Positions 8,593 through 16,829 of a stretch of 41,363 nt of DNA are shown piece after piece. Below the pieces are notes generated by a model that was given only the letters and a program-made list of their open reading frames with translations, ran no database searches and was not told the origin of the DNA. Every line of letters begins with the position of its first letter. The stretch's first letter is position 1. This DNA comes from DATGEO01 sp035310015 (GTDB lineage: Bacteria > Chloroflexota > Dormibacteria > Dormibacterales > Dormibacteraceae), in NCBI GenBank assembly GCA_035310015.1, contig DATGEO010000098.1:1-41363 (forward strand), given 5' to 3'. The translations under genes were made by a program, and so were the position numbers.

Positions 8593-9951
8593 ATGGCGAC
8601 CGCAACCACGTTCCGCAATTTCACAGGTGAGGTGATCCTGCCCGGCGACGCCGCCTACGACCGCAACCGGGCGGTCTGGAACGGCGTGATCGACCGACGC
8701 CCGGCCGCAGTGCTGCGCTGCGCTTCCGCCGAGGACGTCGTCGCAGCCGTCCGCTGCGCCCGCGAAGCCGATCTCGAGATCGCCGTCAAGTGCGGCGGCC
8801 ACAACGCGGCCGGCCTCAGCGTTACGGACGGTGGCGTGATGATCGACCTCTCGCCGATGTCCCACGTGGGCATCGACCCGCGGCGGCGCAAGGCGTGGGC
8901 CGGCGGCGGCTCGCTCCTCGGCAACCTGGACCGGGCTGCACAGCACCACGGCCTCGCCACCACGGCGGGCAACGTGTCGCACACCGGCGTCGGTGGCCTG
9001 ACCCTCGGCGGAGGGATGGGTTGGCTCGCCCGGCAATTTGGGCTGGCCTGCGACAACGTCGAGGCCTATACCGTGGTGACCGCGGAGGGATGCATGGTGC
9101 GGGCAACCGCGACGGAGAACCCGGATCTGTTCTGGGGCGTTCGCGGCGGGGGCGGCAACTTCGGCATCGTCACCGAGTTCGAGTTTCGTCTTCATCCGGT
9201 GACCGGCGGCGCCCTGCTCGTGGAGCTGGTCTTCGATGCGGCAGACGCGCGCAACCCACTGCGAGCGTGGCGCGACATGCTTGCCGGCGCGCCGCGCCAG
9301 GCGACATTGATCGCCAGTGCGACGACATCCGAGAAGCGACCGGTCGTCTCCGTCGGATACGTATAGGTCGGCGACATGGAGAAGGGACGTGCCTATCTCT
9401 CGACCATTCGCGAGGTCGGGGCGCCTTCAATCGAGCGCGTGCGGGAGATTTCCTACGTCGGCCTCCAGTGCATGAGCGATGACCCGAACGCCCACGGCCG
9501 GCGGCGCTACTCGAAAGGGCACTACCTCACCGAGCTCAGCGATGATGCGATCGACGCGTTCCTCTCCCGCGGGCAGCCGGCCGGGTCGAGTGACCCGGAC
9601 TGGGCCTGCCTTCCCAGCGGCGGTTTCCAGGCCTACGGCGGAGCGATCGCCGACGTCGGCGACGACGAAGCCGCGTTCAGCCATCGCCGGACGCTGGTCG
9701 AGTTCGGTTGCGGCGCGAGCTGGCTGAGCCCGGAGGAGGATGCCGGCCGCATCGCCGCCGCCCGGGCTTACGGCGCCGCGCTGGAGCCGTTCGCCAACGG
9801 CGTGTACGTGAACGCCCTGGGCGACGAGGGCCAGGAGGGCGTGCGCCGGGCGTACCCGGCGGCAAAGCTCGCGAGGCTGGCCGAGCTCAAGCGCCGGTAC
9901 GATCCCGACAACGCTTTCCACCTGAACCAGAACATCCGCCCGGCTGCCTGA
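8593..9951 (+). pseudogene. FAD-linked oxidase (PCMH/BBE type) interrupted by one amber codon
   Basis: One continuous frame of 453 codons contains a single TAG at codon 258 (9364-9366), with clear homology on both sides. Upstream is the PCMH FAD-binding domain with KCGGHN, where His70 is the usual covalent flavin site, and GVGGLTLGGGMGWL. The second covalent Cys site of bicovalent members is replaced by Ser (GNVSHTG). Downstream the substrate domain continues (VGDMEKGRAYL) and ends with a berberine-bridge type tail, YDPDNAFHLNQNI. Relatives oxidise sugars, alcohols or alkaloids with O2. The stop sits where a Trp (TGG) would fit the local pattern YVxVGD, so a single G-to-A change could explain it. 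It may be a recent pseudogene, a read-through gene or a base error. ATG start. Confidence 0.82.
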
Positions 9952-10021
9952 CCGTCTCGCAAATCCTCGCGGTTAGAGGGGATGAATCCGCCTTGCGCCG
10001 TGCTTAACTTCGGCGCGTCAC

Positions 10022-11272
10022 ATGAGCATGTGGGCGTCCCTGAACAGCCGGCAGAAGACCTTCGCCGTCCTGGCGGCGGCGGTCGCGATCGCTTCCGTCG
10101 CCTATGCCCTCATCCTCCGCAACGTCATCTTCGGCGCGCACGCGGTGACCGCGATCGACGACATCGGGGAGGCGGTCGCCGCGGCCATCGCCTCGGCCGC
10201 ATGTGCGTGGGCCGCCACCCAGGCTTCCGGCAAGGACCGGCTCGGCTGGGCCCTGATGGGCACCTCGGCCGGCCTGTGGTGCGCCGGGGAGGTCGTCTGG
10301 TCGATCTACGAGGTCGGCCTCGGCATTCCCACCCCCTACCCTTCGCTGGCGGACGCCGGCTTCCTTTCGGCTGTGCCTTTCGCGATCGCCGGCATTCGCG
10401 CTTTCTGGAGTCCTCCGCGAGGGACGTCCGCGCACTGGCGCGTCTGGTTCGACGGCATGATCGTCGCCCTCGCGCTGACGTCGACCGCGTGGGGTTTCGG
10501 GCTCCGGACGGTGTACGCGACCCAGGAGCCGCTGCTCAACAAGGTGTTCGACCTCGCCTATCCGGTCTCCGACATCCTCATCGGCACCGTCTTGATCCTC
10601 GCCATCCGGCGAGCGACCGACCAGCAGAAGGGCCGGATGGCTTTTCTGCTGCTGGGTGTCGCCTGCTACTCGATCGCCGACAGCGCCTTCTCCTACCTCA
10701 CCGCCCAGGGCGCGTTCGGCGCGGTCGGCAACGTCCTCGACACGGGATGGTTCACAGGCTTCTTGTTGATCGCCCTGGCGGCGATCTATCCGCCCGGTCC
10801 GGCGAGGGCCGCAGCCAATCAATCCTCGCTTGACCTCTGGCAGCTCGCGCTCCCGTGGATGACCCTGCTCACGGCCTCGGCGGGCGACGTGTATTCCGCG
10901 CTTTCGGGCCACGAGCTCGACCTCTTCATGTCGTCGTTGACGGCGACGCTCGCGATCCTCCTGACCGTGAACATGATCATCGAGCGCAGAGAGTTCCTCG
11001 AGATGCTGAACGAGATCGAGACCTCTCGCGCCACGCTGAACCAAGAGTTCAAGACCTCGCTGGCCGGAATCCGGCGCCTCAGCAGTCGGATCCAGGATGC
11101 CGAGCGGATCGAAGGCGAGGAGGTCAGGCGCCTTGCCGCCGACATCCATCGCACCGCCGAACGGCTCGAGCACATGATCGGCGAGATAGTCGACGAGGAC
11201 GAAGCGGATGGAGCGAAACCCGAGACGGCTCGCGAGATCCCCGCCGACGTCGCCGTCGTGCCAGCCCGCTAG
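10022..11272 (+). CDS. Multi-TM sensor-like membrane protein with C-terminal coiled coil, no output domain
   Basis: 416 residues. About nine or ten hydrophobic helices cover residues 10-325. They include ALMGTSAGLWCAGEVVWSIYE and DLAYPVSDILIGTVLIL, a pattern seen in the N-terminal membrane domains of some actinobacterial GGDEF/EAL and kinase proteins. The last ~90 residues are charged and helical (RATLNQEFKTSLAGIRRLSSRI ... RRLAADIHRTAERLEHMIGEI). They resemble a kinase dimerisation helix pair but without an H-box His-Glu-Leu-Arg, ATPase, GGDEF or PAS domain. I infer a signalling membrane protein that lost, or acts without, an attached output. The ATG at 10022 lies 11 bases after a possible -10 box TAACTT. 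Confidence 0.75.
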   Translation: MSMWASLNSRQKTFAVLAAAVAIASVAYALILRNVIFGAHAVTAIDDIGEAVAAAIASAACAWAATQASGKDRLGWALMGTSAGLWCAGEVVWSIYEVGLGIPTPYPSLADAGFLSAVPFAIAGIRAFWSPPRGTSAHWRVWFDGMIVALALTSTAWGFGLRTVYATQEPLLNKVFDLAYPVSDILIGTVLILAIRRATDQQKGRMAFLLLGVACYSIADSAFSYLTAQGAFGAVGNVLDTGWFTGFLLIALAAIYPPGPARAAANQSSLDLWQLALPWMTLLTASAGDVYSALSGHELDLFMSSLTATLAILLTVNMIIERREFLEMLNEIETSRATLNQEFKTSLAGIRRLSSRIQDAERIEGEEVRRLAADIHRTAERLEHMIGEIVDEDEADGAKPETAREIPADVAVVPAR

Positions 11273-11282
11273 CCGGAAGGGC

Positions 11283-13775
11283 TCAGGCCAGCCGCACCTC
11301 CGCGCTCAGGGTGAGTTCACGCGACGAGCGGCCCGCCCGAACGGAGTAAGAGCCCGGCCGCGGAACCCACGCGCCCGCCCCACCGTCGTAGGTCGTGAAC
11401 GAGCGGGCTGGAATCGTCAGGTGCGCCTCCACCGTTTCGCCGCCCGCCGCGGTCACGCCCGCGAAGGCCGCCAGCGTCCGCACGGGCCGGCTCGGGTCGC
11501 CGTCAGGTCCTTCGAGGTAGAGCTGCACCATCTCGCGGCTCGAGCGCGAACCGGTGTTGCGCACCTTCACGACGACGCGCATGTCCTCCCCGGTGGTCAG
11601 GGTCGCCGATGCCGGCTGGATCGACTCGTACACCCAGGCGGCGTATCCGAGCCCGTGCCCGAACGCGAACAGCGGCTCGACGCCCGCGCGGTCATAGCCG
11701 CGATAGCCGACGAGCAGGCCCTCGTCGTATGACAGCCGGCCCGCGTCGGGATAGGCTGTGAGCACCGGCGCATCGGCCTCCGCGCGAGGGATGCTCACCG
11801 GCAGCCGGCCGCCTGGCTCGGCGGCGCCGCTCAGCACGTCCGCGAGCGCCTCGCCGAACGCCTGCCCCGGAAACCAAGCCTGGATGACGGCGGCGACATT
11901 GGCGGCCCATGGCATCAGCACCGGCATGCCGGAGTTGACGATGACGATCGTGTTCTGGTTCGCGCCGGCGACTCGGCTTATGAGCTCGTCCTGCCGGCCG
12001 GGCAGCGACATCGTGTCGCGGTCGTAGCCTTCGCTCTCGGTTCCGTCCGCCGATCCGACCACGACGACGGCGACATCGGCGGCCGCCGCCTCGGTGACGG
12101 CATCGATCATCAGCGCGTCGTCATCGACGTCGGCGGCGATGCCGAGCCGGAGGGTCACGAATCCCGGTTGCCGGCCGTGGACGTCGGGGTGGTGCTCGAC
12201 TCGAATGTCCACCGCCTGGCCCGCGCGCAGGTCCACCGGCACGCGCACCTCGGGGGGCTGCGACAGCACGAACACCACGTCGCGCGCCGGATGAGTGGTG
12301 ACTCCCTCGCCGGCCACTTTGCCGTCGACCAGCACCCGCGTGCGGCCGATGCCGCCCACGCCGATGACGTGGCGGCCGCCTGCGGTGGGGCGATAGCTCG
12401 TGCGCATCGCGATCTGCGAACCGTCCTGATGCACCTCGGCCGGCAGCGGATCCCACCACGTGATGACGCTCTTTTCGTAAGGCAGGTCGCGCAGCACCTC
12501 GCCCTCGGGTCCCTTCACCTCGAGGTGCACGCCGGCGAGCCCGCTCACCGGGTCGTGGAAAAGACCCGGCGCCGGCAGAGCGATGGTCGCGCCGGTCGAG
12601 CAGCCCTGGCCGATCGTGACGTAGGCGTCGAGCGACTCGGCGAGAGCTTCGGCCAGGCCCGGCCGCACGATGGGCAGCACGCGGACGCTGCCTCCGCCCT
12701 GCAGCTGCGGCTCGACCGCGTTCGGGCCGATGAGAGCGATCCGGCCGGCCTTGCCTTTGGGCAGGGGGAGGAGCCCGCGCGGATTCGTCAGCAGCACGAA
12801 AGATCGCGCGGTGACCCTGCTGAGCAGGCCAGGGTCGATGGGTGTGGCGGTGCCGACCACGTGGCCGTCCTGGGCTCCGTTGCTCGAGCCGTCGACGTGC
12901 CCGTCGAGCGCTCCGACGCGCCGCGCCAGCGCGAGCACGCGCTGCACCTTGTCGTCGATCGCGGCCTCGGGCACCAACCCGTCCCGCACGGCGGCCGCGA
13001 GGCGGTCGCCCCATGGGCCGTGGGGCCCGGGCATCACGAGGTCGAGACCGGCGAGGGCGGTCTCCACGGTGAGGCTTGCGGCATGCCAGTCCGAAACCAC
13101 CACGCCGTCGAAGCCCCACTCGTCCTTCAAGAGCTTCAGCAGTGGCGCGTTGGCCGTCATCGTGGCGCCGTTGACCGAGTTGTACGCGGCCATGATCATC
13201 ATCACGCCCTCGGCGACGCACGCCTCGAAGGGCGGCAGGTAGAGCTCGCGCAGAACCGTCTCGGAGATGCGCGCGTCGTAGGTGCGCCGCTCGGTCTCCG
13301 AGTCGTTCGCGACGTAATGCTTGGCGGTGGCGCCGACGCCCGCCCTCTGCACGCCGCGCACGAAGGCGGCGGCGATCAGCGCGCTCAGCAGCGGATCTTC
13401 GGAGAAGCACTCGAAGCCACGCCCGCTGAGCGGCGTGCGGATGATGTTCACGGTCGGAGCGAGGAGAACGTCGATGCCCTTGGCGCGCGTCTCGTGGCCG
13501 AGCGCCAGCGCCAGCTCTTCGACAAGCGCGACGTCCCACGTCGCGCCGAGCGCGACCGGACACGGCAGCGAAGAGGAAGGGTTCGCGGCGTCGAAACGTA
13601 CGCCCCGGACTCCGGCCGGGCCGTCCGACATGACGAGGTGGCGAAGTCCTATCTCCGCGGCGTTGTGCAGGACCCACGAATCACGACCTGTGAGCAGCCG
13701 GACCTTCTGCTCCAGGTCGAGCCGGGCGACTAGGGCGGACTCATCGCCCGGAATCCCGACAACGGCGCCAGTCAT
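11283..13775 (-). CDS. Glycoside hydrolase family 3 beta-glucosidase with PA14 insert
   Basis: 830 residues. The GH3 (alpha/beta)8 domain spans about 20-300 (LLTGRDSW, SDGPAGVRG, KHYVANDSE). Asp229 in GVVVSDWHA is the catalytic nucleophile. A PA14-like beta domain is inserted at about 400-550 within the second GH3 domain. TESEGYDRDTMSLP supplies the likely acid/base Glu. The C-terminus has a fibronectin III-like domain (VVKVRNTGSRSSREMVQLYL). This architecture removes terminal beta-linked glucose or related sugars. There is no signal peptide, so it acts on sugars brought in by the upstream ABC transporter. It is the last gene of the lacI-ABC operon and has a strong GGAGG ribosome site before its ATG. 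Confidence 0.93.
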   Translation of the reverse strand: MTGAVVGIPGDESALVARLDLEQKVRLLTGRDSWVLHNAAEIGLRHLVMSDGPAGVRGVRFDAANPSSSLPCPVALGATWDVALVEELALALGHETRAKGIDVLLAPTVNIIRTPLSGRGFECFSEDPLLSALIAAAFVRGVQRAGVGATAKHYVANDSETERRTYDARISETVLRELYLPPFEACVAEGVMMIMAAYNSVNGATMTANAPLLKLLKDEWGFDGVVVSDWHAASLTVETALAGLDLVMPGPHGPWGDRLAAAVRDGLVPEAAIDDKVQRVLALARRVGALDGHVDGSSNGAQDGHVVGTATPIDPGLLSRVTARSFVLLTNPRGLLPLPKGKAGRIALIGPNAVEPQLQGGGSVRVLPIVRPGLAEALAESLDAYVTIGQGCSTGATIALPAPGLFHDPVSGLAGVHLEVKGPEGEVLRDLPYEKSVITWWDPLPAEVHQDGSQIAMRTSYRPTAGGRHVIGVGGIGRTRVLVDGKVAGEGVTTHPARDVVFVLSQPPEVRVPVDLRAGQAVDIRVEHHPDVHGRQPGFVTLRLGIAADVDDDALMIDAVTEAAAADVAVVVVGSADGTESEGYDRDTMSLPGRQDELISRVAGANQNTIVIVNSGMPVLMPWAANVAAVIQAWFPGQAFGEALADVLSGAAEPGGRLPVSIPRAEADAPVLTAYPDAGRLSYDEGLLVGYRGYDRAGVEPLFAFGHGLGYAAWVYESIQPASATLTTGEDMRVVVKVRNTGSRSSREMVQLYLEGPDGDPSRPVRTLAAFAGVTAAGGETVEAHLTIPARSFTTYDGGAGAWVPRPGSYSVRAGRSSRELTLSAEVRLA

Positions 13776-13801
13776 TGACAGCCTCCTCGTTCACGAGTTG
13801 A

Positions 13802-13832
13802 GAGTCCGGCCGGCAGGCCGCCGGCCGGACTC
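13802..13832 (-). repeat. 12-bp perfect stem-loop between binding-protein and beta-glucosidase genes
   Basis: GAGTCCGGCCGG (13802-13813) pairs perfectly with CCGGCCGGACTC (13821-13832) around a 7-base loop. There is no U-run on either side, so it looks less like a terminator than an intercistronic hairpin that can stabilise the upstream binding-protein message. Confidence 0.75.
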
Positions 13833-13849
13833 GAAAGATCCAGGTGCCG

Positions 13850-15640
13850 TTAGGACACTGGCTTGAGCTGCATGAGGATGTACGGCATCTGCGGGTCGCT
13901 GGGGCTGGGGTTCATGTACGGGTGCGACTGGTTCGGCCAGCCCACGTACTTCGCGCTGCTGAAGACGTTCCAGTCGGCGCCGTAGAGAAGCGGTGCCTCC
14001 GGCACGTCGGTCGACATGATCTTCTCGAGCTTCTGCACGATCGGGTACAGGGTCGCAGTGTCGCTCGGGTCGGTGCTCGCGTACGCGGTCAGCGCCGCCA
14101 GCGCGTCGGCGTTCGTGTAGCCGATGAAGTGAGCAGTGGAGTTCGCGTCGGTGCTGTCCAGCCAGTTCTGGTACTGGATGTACGGGATGCTGCCGCCGGA
14201 TCCCCAGTGGATCGCGGTCTGCCACTGCGATGGGTTCGAGGTGATGTTGGCGTTCCAGTCCGAATAGCCCTGGGCCGGCTTGGTGGTCACGTCCATCCCG
14301 AGCGGCTGCAGCTCCTGGGACATCAGCGCGGCGTTCTCCCAGTAGTCGGAGAACGGAACCGGGTCGTAGACGGAGAACTTGATGATCTGCCCGCCCTTCG
14401 TCCAGCAGTTGGCGCGGTTGCTGCCGTCGCAGTTGCCGCCGGAGTGGAAGGTGCCGGTGCCGCTGTCGTAGTGCGAGCTCGCCGGTGCGGACCAACCGCC
14501 GGCGATCAGGATGTCGTAGACGTCGTCGCCCGCCGGCAGGTTGTCGGCCTTGGCGGTGGCCGCGTCCGGGACGCTGCCATTGATGGAGAGGTCGTTCTTC
14601 ATCGAGCCGTCAGAGGGCAGGAAGGCGTTCTGGTTCGGAAGGATCAGCGCGCTCGACGAGCTCGCGGGCTGCTCGTAGCCCGACTCGCCCAGCTGCGCCA
14701 GCGCGTTGCGGTCGACGCCGTAGCTCACGGCCTTGCGCACCGCCGCGTCGCCGATGCCGGTCGCTCCGCCGTTGCCGGGGTTCAGGTTGAACCACAGGGT
14801 CACGGTGCTGCCGGAGGCAAACCACGCGTGGTTGGTCAGCGGGTTGAGGTTGACGTAGTTGGCGTAGACGTTGGGGATGTCATTGCCCGCCCAGTCCAGC
14901 TGTCCGCTCACGAGCGCGTCGCTCGCCGCGGCGTTGGTGGCGATGGAGGGCGTGTCGATCTCCGATTCAGGCGGCGTGCCGCCCCAGTAGTACGGGTTCG
15001 GCTTCCAGCGGATGAGGGAGCTCGAGTAGCTCTTCAACATGAACGGACCCGTTCCGACCGGGTTGGTGATCGTCAGCGTCGGGTTGGCCGCGATCTGCTG
15101 GGCCACCGACGCCTTGAGGATGTAGGTGTTGCCGAGGATCGGGAAGAGCCCGGTGTACTGCGCCGATTTGAAGTGAAGGGTCACGTCGTTGCCCGAGACG
15201 GTCGGGTCGGACGCCTGGGCCGGGACGCCCGTGATGTCGACCTTGGGATTCTCGATCATCTTGAACGTGGCCGCTACGTCCGCCGGCCCGAAGCTCGAGC
15301 CGTCGTTGAACTTGACGTTCTGGCGGAGGGTGACCTTGAGGTCCTTGCCGCCGTTCTCGAAGGAGTAAGCCGTCGCGAGCCACGGATGCGTGCCCGCGGC
15401 GGTCGCGTCGAGCTGGTCGAACTCGACCAGCGGCTCGTTCACGATCGTGCGCGTACCCATGCTGGCCGCGACCGAGTTCGTGTCGTACGGGTTGAAGTCA
15501 TCCGAGAATGTCACCCCGGTGGTCGGCTCGGCGATCAGCGCCTTGCCGCCGGACACCGTGGCGGTGCTGGTCGAAGACTGGCACGCGGCGACGAACAATG
15601 CCGTCACCGCGAGCACACCGGTCATGACTCGCCAATTCAT
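13850..15640 (-). CDS. ABC transporter substrate-binding lipoprotein, family 5 (oligopeptide/oligosaccharide type)
   Basis: 596 residues from ATG 15640, which has an excellent GGAGGTGAT ribosome site; the longer frame upstream is not needed. The signal is MNWRVMTGVLAVTALFVAAC, a lipobox with Cys20 as the lipidated residue. The mature protein has SBP_bac_5 features: SDDFNPYDTN, the AYSFENGGKDLKVTLRQNVKFNDGS block and VRKAVSYGVDRNAL. Family 5 proteins bind peptides, nickel or, in several lineages, beta-gluco-oligosaccharides. The neighbours (GH3 enzyme and LacI regulator) favour an oligosaccharide ligand. It is lipid-anchored on the outer face of the membrane and delivers substrate to the permeases encoded upstream. 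Confidence 0.92.
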   Translation of the reverse strand: MNWRVMTGVLAVTALFVAACQSSTSTATVSGGKALIAEPTTGVTFSDDFNPYDTNSVAASMGTRTIVNEPLVEFDQLDATAAGTHPWLATAYSFENGGKDLKVTLRQNVKFNDGSSFGPADVAATFKMIENPKVDITGVPAQASDPTVSGNDVTLHFKSAQYTGLFPILGNTYILKASVAQQIAANPTLTITNPVGTGPFMLKSYSSSLIRWKPNPYYWGGTPPESEIDTPSIATNAAASDALVSGQLDWAGNDIPNVYANYVNLNPLTNHAWFASGSTVTLWFNLNPGNGGATGIGDAAVRKAVSYGVDRNALAQLGESGYEQPASSSSALILPNQNAFLPSDGSMKNDLSINGSVPDAATAKADNLPAGDDVYDILIAGGWSAPASSHYDSGTGTFHSGGNCDGSNRANCWTKGGQIIKFSVYDPVPFSDYWENAALMSQELQPLGMDVTTKPAQGYSDWNANITSNPSQWQTAIHWGSGGSIPYIQYQNWLDSTDANSTAHFIGYTNADALAALTAYASTDPSDTATLYPIVQKLEKIMSTDVPEAPLLYGADWNVFSSAKYVGWPNQSHPYMNPSPSDPQMPYILMQLKPVS

Positions 15641-15728
15641 CGATAGATCACCTCCATGACGCACGGCCGGCCAAGGCTCGTGCACTGCTGATGGCTGACG
15701 GCACCTGGGGACCACACCCTTGTGCTTC

Positions 15729-15742
15729 GCCCGGGACGGGCG
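15729..15742 (-). other. 136-base gap between ATPase and binding-protein genes, with small hairpin
   Basis: The gap 15641-15776 holds CGCCCG-GGA-CGGGCG (six pairs, three-base loop) and the ribosome site of the binding-protein gene. No promoter is obvious, so read-through from the upstream ATPase gene is likely. Confidence 0.4.
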
Positions 15743-15776
15743 GCGACCGAAACGCAAGACGCAAATTCAAATGTCC

Positions 15777-16829
15777 TCACCTCTTTTCCGAGTCTTTTCC
15801 GAGTGCCATGCCGGCGTCGGCCGGCACACCGTTGTTGCCCGCTCCTCGCTCCGCAGCGTCGACGTGCAGCCAGCACGCGGCGATGTGATCGGACGCCACG
15901 ACGACGTTCGGCGGCGCCTGCCGCTTGCACACCTCCATCGCGTACGGGCAGCGCGGGTGAAACCGGCAGCCGCTGGGCAGCGCTTCGACGCTCGGCGGCG
16001 CACCCCGGCCGGCGAGATGCGGCGGAGTGGCGCGGTCCGGATCCGGCGCGGCCGAAAGGAGCAGCTGCGTGTATGGGTGCGCCGGGCTGTCGGTGAGGCT
16101 CACGCTGGGCGCGGCCTCGACCAGCTGGCCGGCGTACATCACGACGATGGTGTCGGCGAGGTATCGCGCCGACGCGATGTCGTGGGTGACATAGAGGATC
16201 GCCAGGTGCGCGTCGTCGCGCAGCGATCCCAGCAGGTTCAGCACGCCGAGACGGATGGAGACGTCGAGCATGGAAACCGGCTCGTCGGCGATGAGGACCT
16301 TCGGCCGGACCGCCAGCGCGCGGGCGATGGCGATGCGCTGGCGCTGCCCGCCCGAGAGCTCGTGCGGGAACTTGGCCATGAACTGCTCCGGCGGCTTGAG
16401 CGCCACCCGGCGCAGGAGGTCCGCCACCGCGGCGCCAGGGTCTGCGCCGGCGAGGTGGTGGATCTTCAACGGACGCTCGAGCTGGTGGCGCACCCGGTGC
16501 ACCGGGTTGAGTGATGCGAACGGGTCCTGGAGGACCATCTGCACCGCGGCCGCATAGGTGCGCGGCCGTCCCTCCGGCGCCGGCTTGCCCTCGAGGAGGA
16601 TCTGTCCCGCGTCCGGCCTGATGATCTTCGCCAGCAGCCGCGCGACCGTGGTCTTTCCCGCCCCGCTCTCACCGACGATGGCCGTCACCTTGCCGGCGTC
16701 GAGCCGGACCGAGACGTTGTCCACAGCATGGATGGGACGCCGGCGCGCGAACGGGCCGCGGCCCTGCTTGAGCCAGAAGAACTTACTGAGGTTGCGCCCC
16801 TCGAGGAGGCCGGTGCCGTTCACGATCAC
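15777..16829 (-). CDS. ABC transporter ATP-binding protein, OppF/DppF type
   Basis: 350 residues. Walker A is GESGAGKTT (53-61), followed by the Q-loop in VQMVLQDPFASLNPV, signature LSGGQRQR, Walker B VLIADEPVSMLD and the switch His in VTHD. The C-terminal oligopeptide-transporter extension contains SGCRFHPRCPYAMEVCKRQ, whose cysteines are typical of OppD/OppF proteins that bind an Fe-S cluster. It supplies one of the two ATPase subunits of the importer. The start GTG overlaps the stop of the preceding fusion gene by GTGA, indicating translational coupling. It pairs with the ATPase domain of the fusion protein as a heterodimer. Confidence 0.92.
   Translation of the reverse strand: MIVNGTGLLEGRNLSKFFWLKQGRGPFARRRPIHAVDNVSVRLDAGKVTAIVGESGAGKTTVARLLAKIIRPDAGQILLEGKPAPEGRPRTYAAAVQMVLQDPFASLNPVHRVRHQLERPLKIHHLAGADPGAAVADLLRRVALKPPEQFMAKFPHELSGGQRQRIAIARALAVRPKVLIADEPVSMLDVSIRLGVLNLLGSLRDDAHLAILYVTHDIASARYLADTIVVMYAGQLVEAAPSVSLTDSPAHPYTQLLLSAAPDPDRATPPHLAGRGAPPSVEALPSGCRFHPRCPYAMEVCKRQAPPNVVVASDHIAACWLHVDAAERGAGNNGVPADAGMALGKDSEKR

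Noticed and set aside
12168..13733. 521-codon plus-strand frame inside the GH3 gene
   Set aside because: Shadow of a convincing GH3 enzyme; His/Arg/Asp-rich without motifs.
13844..15646. 600-codon plus-strand frame opposite the binding lipoprotein
   Set aside because: Composition Val/Arg/Gly/Asp without domains; the minus strand encodes a clear SBP_bac_5 lipoprotein with ribosome site.
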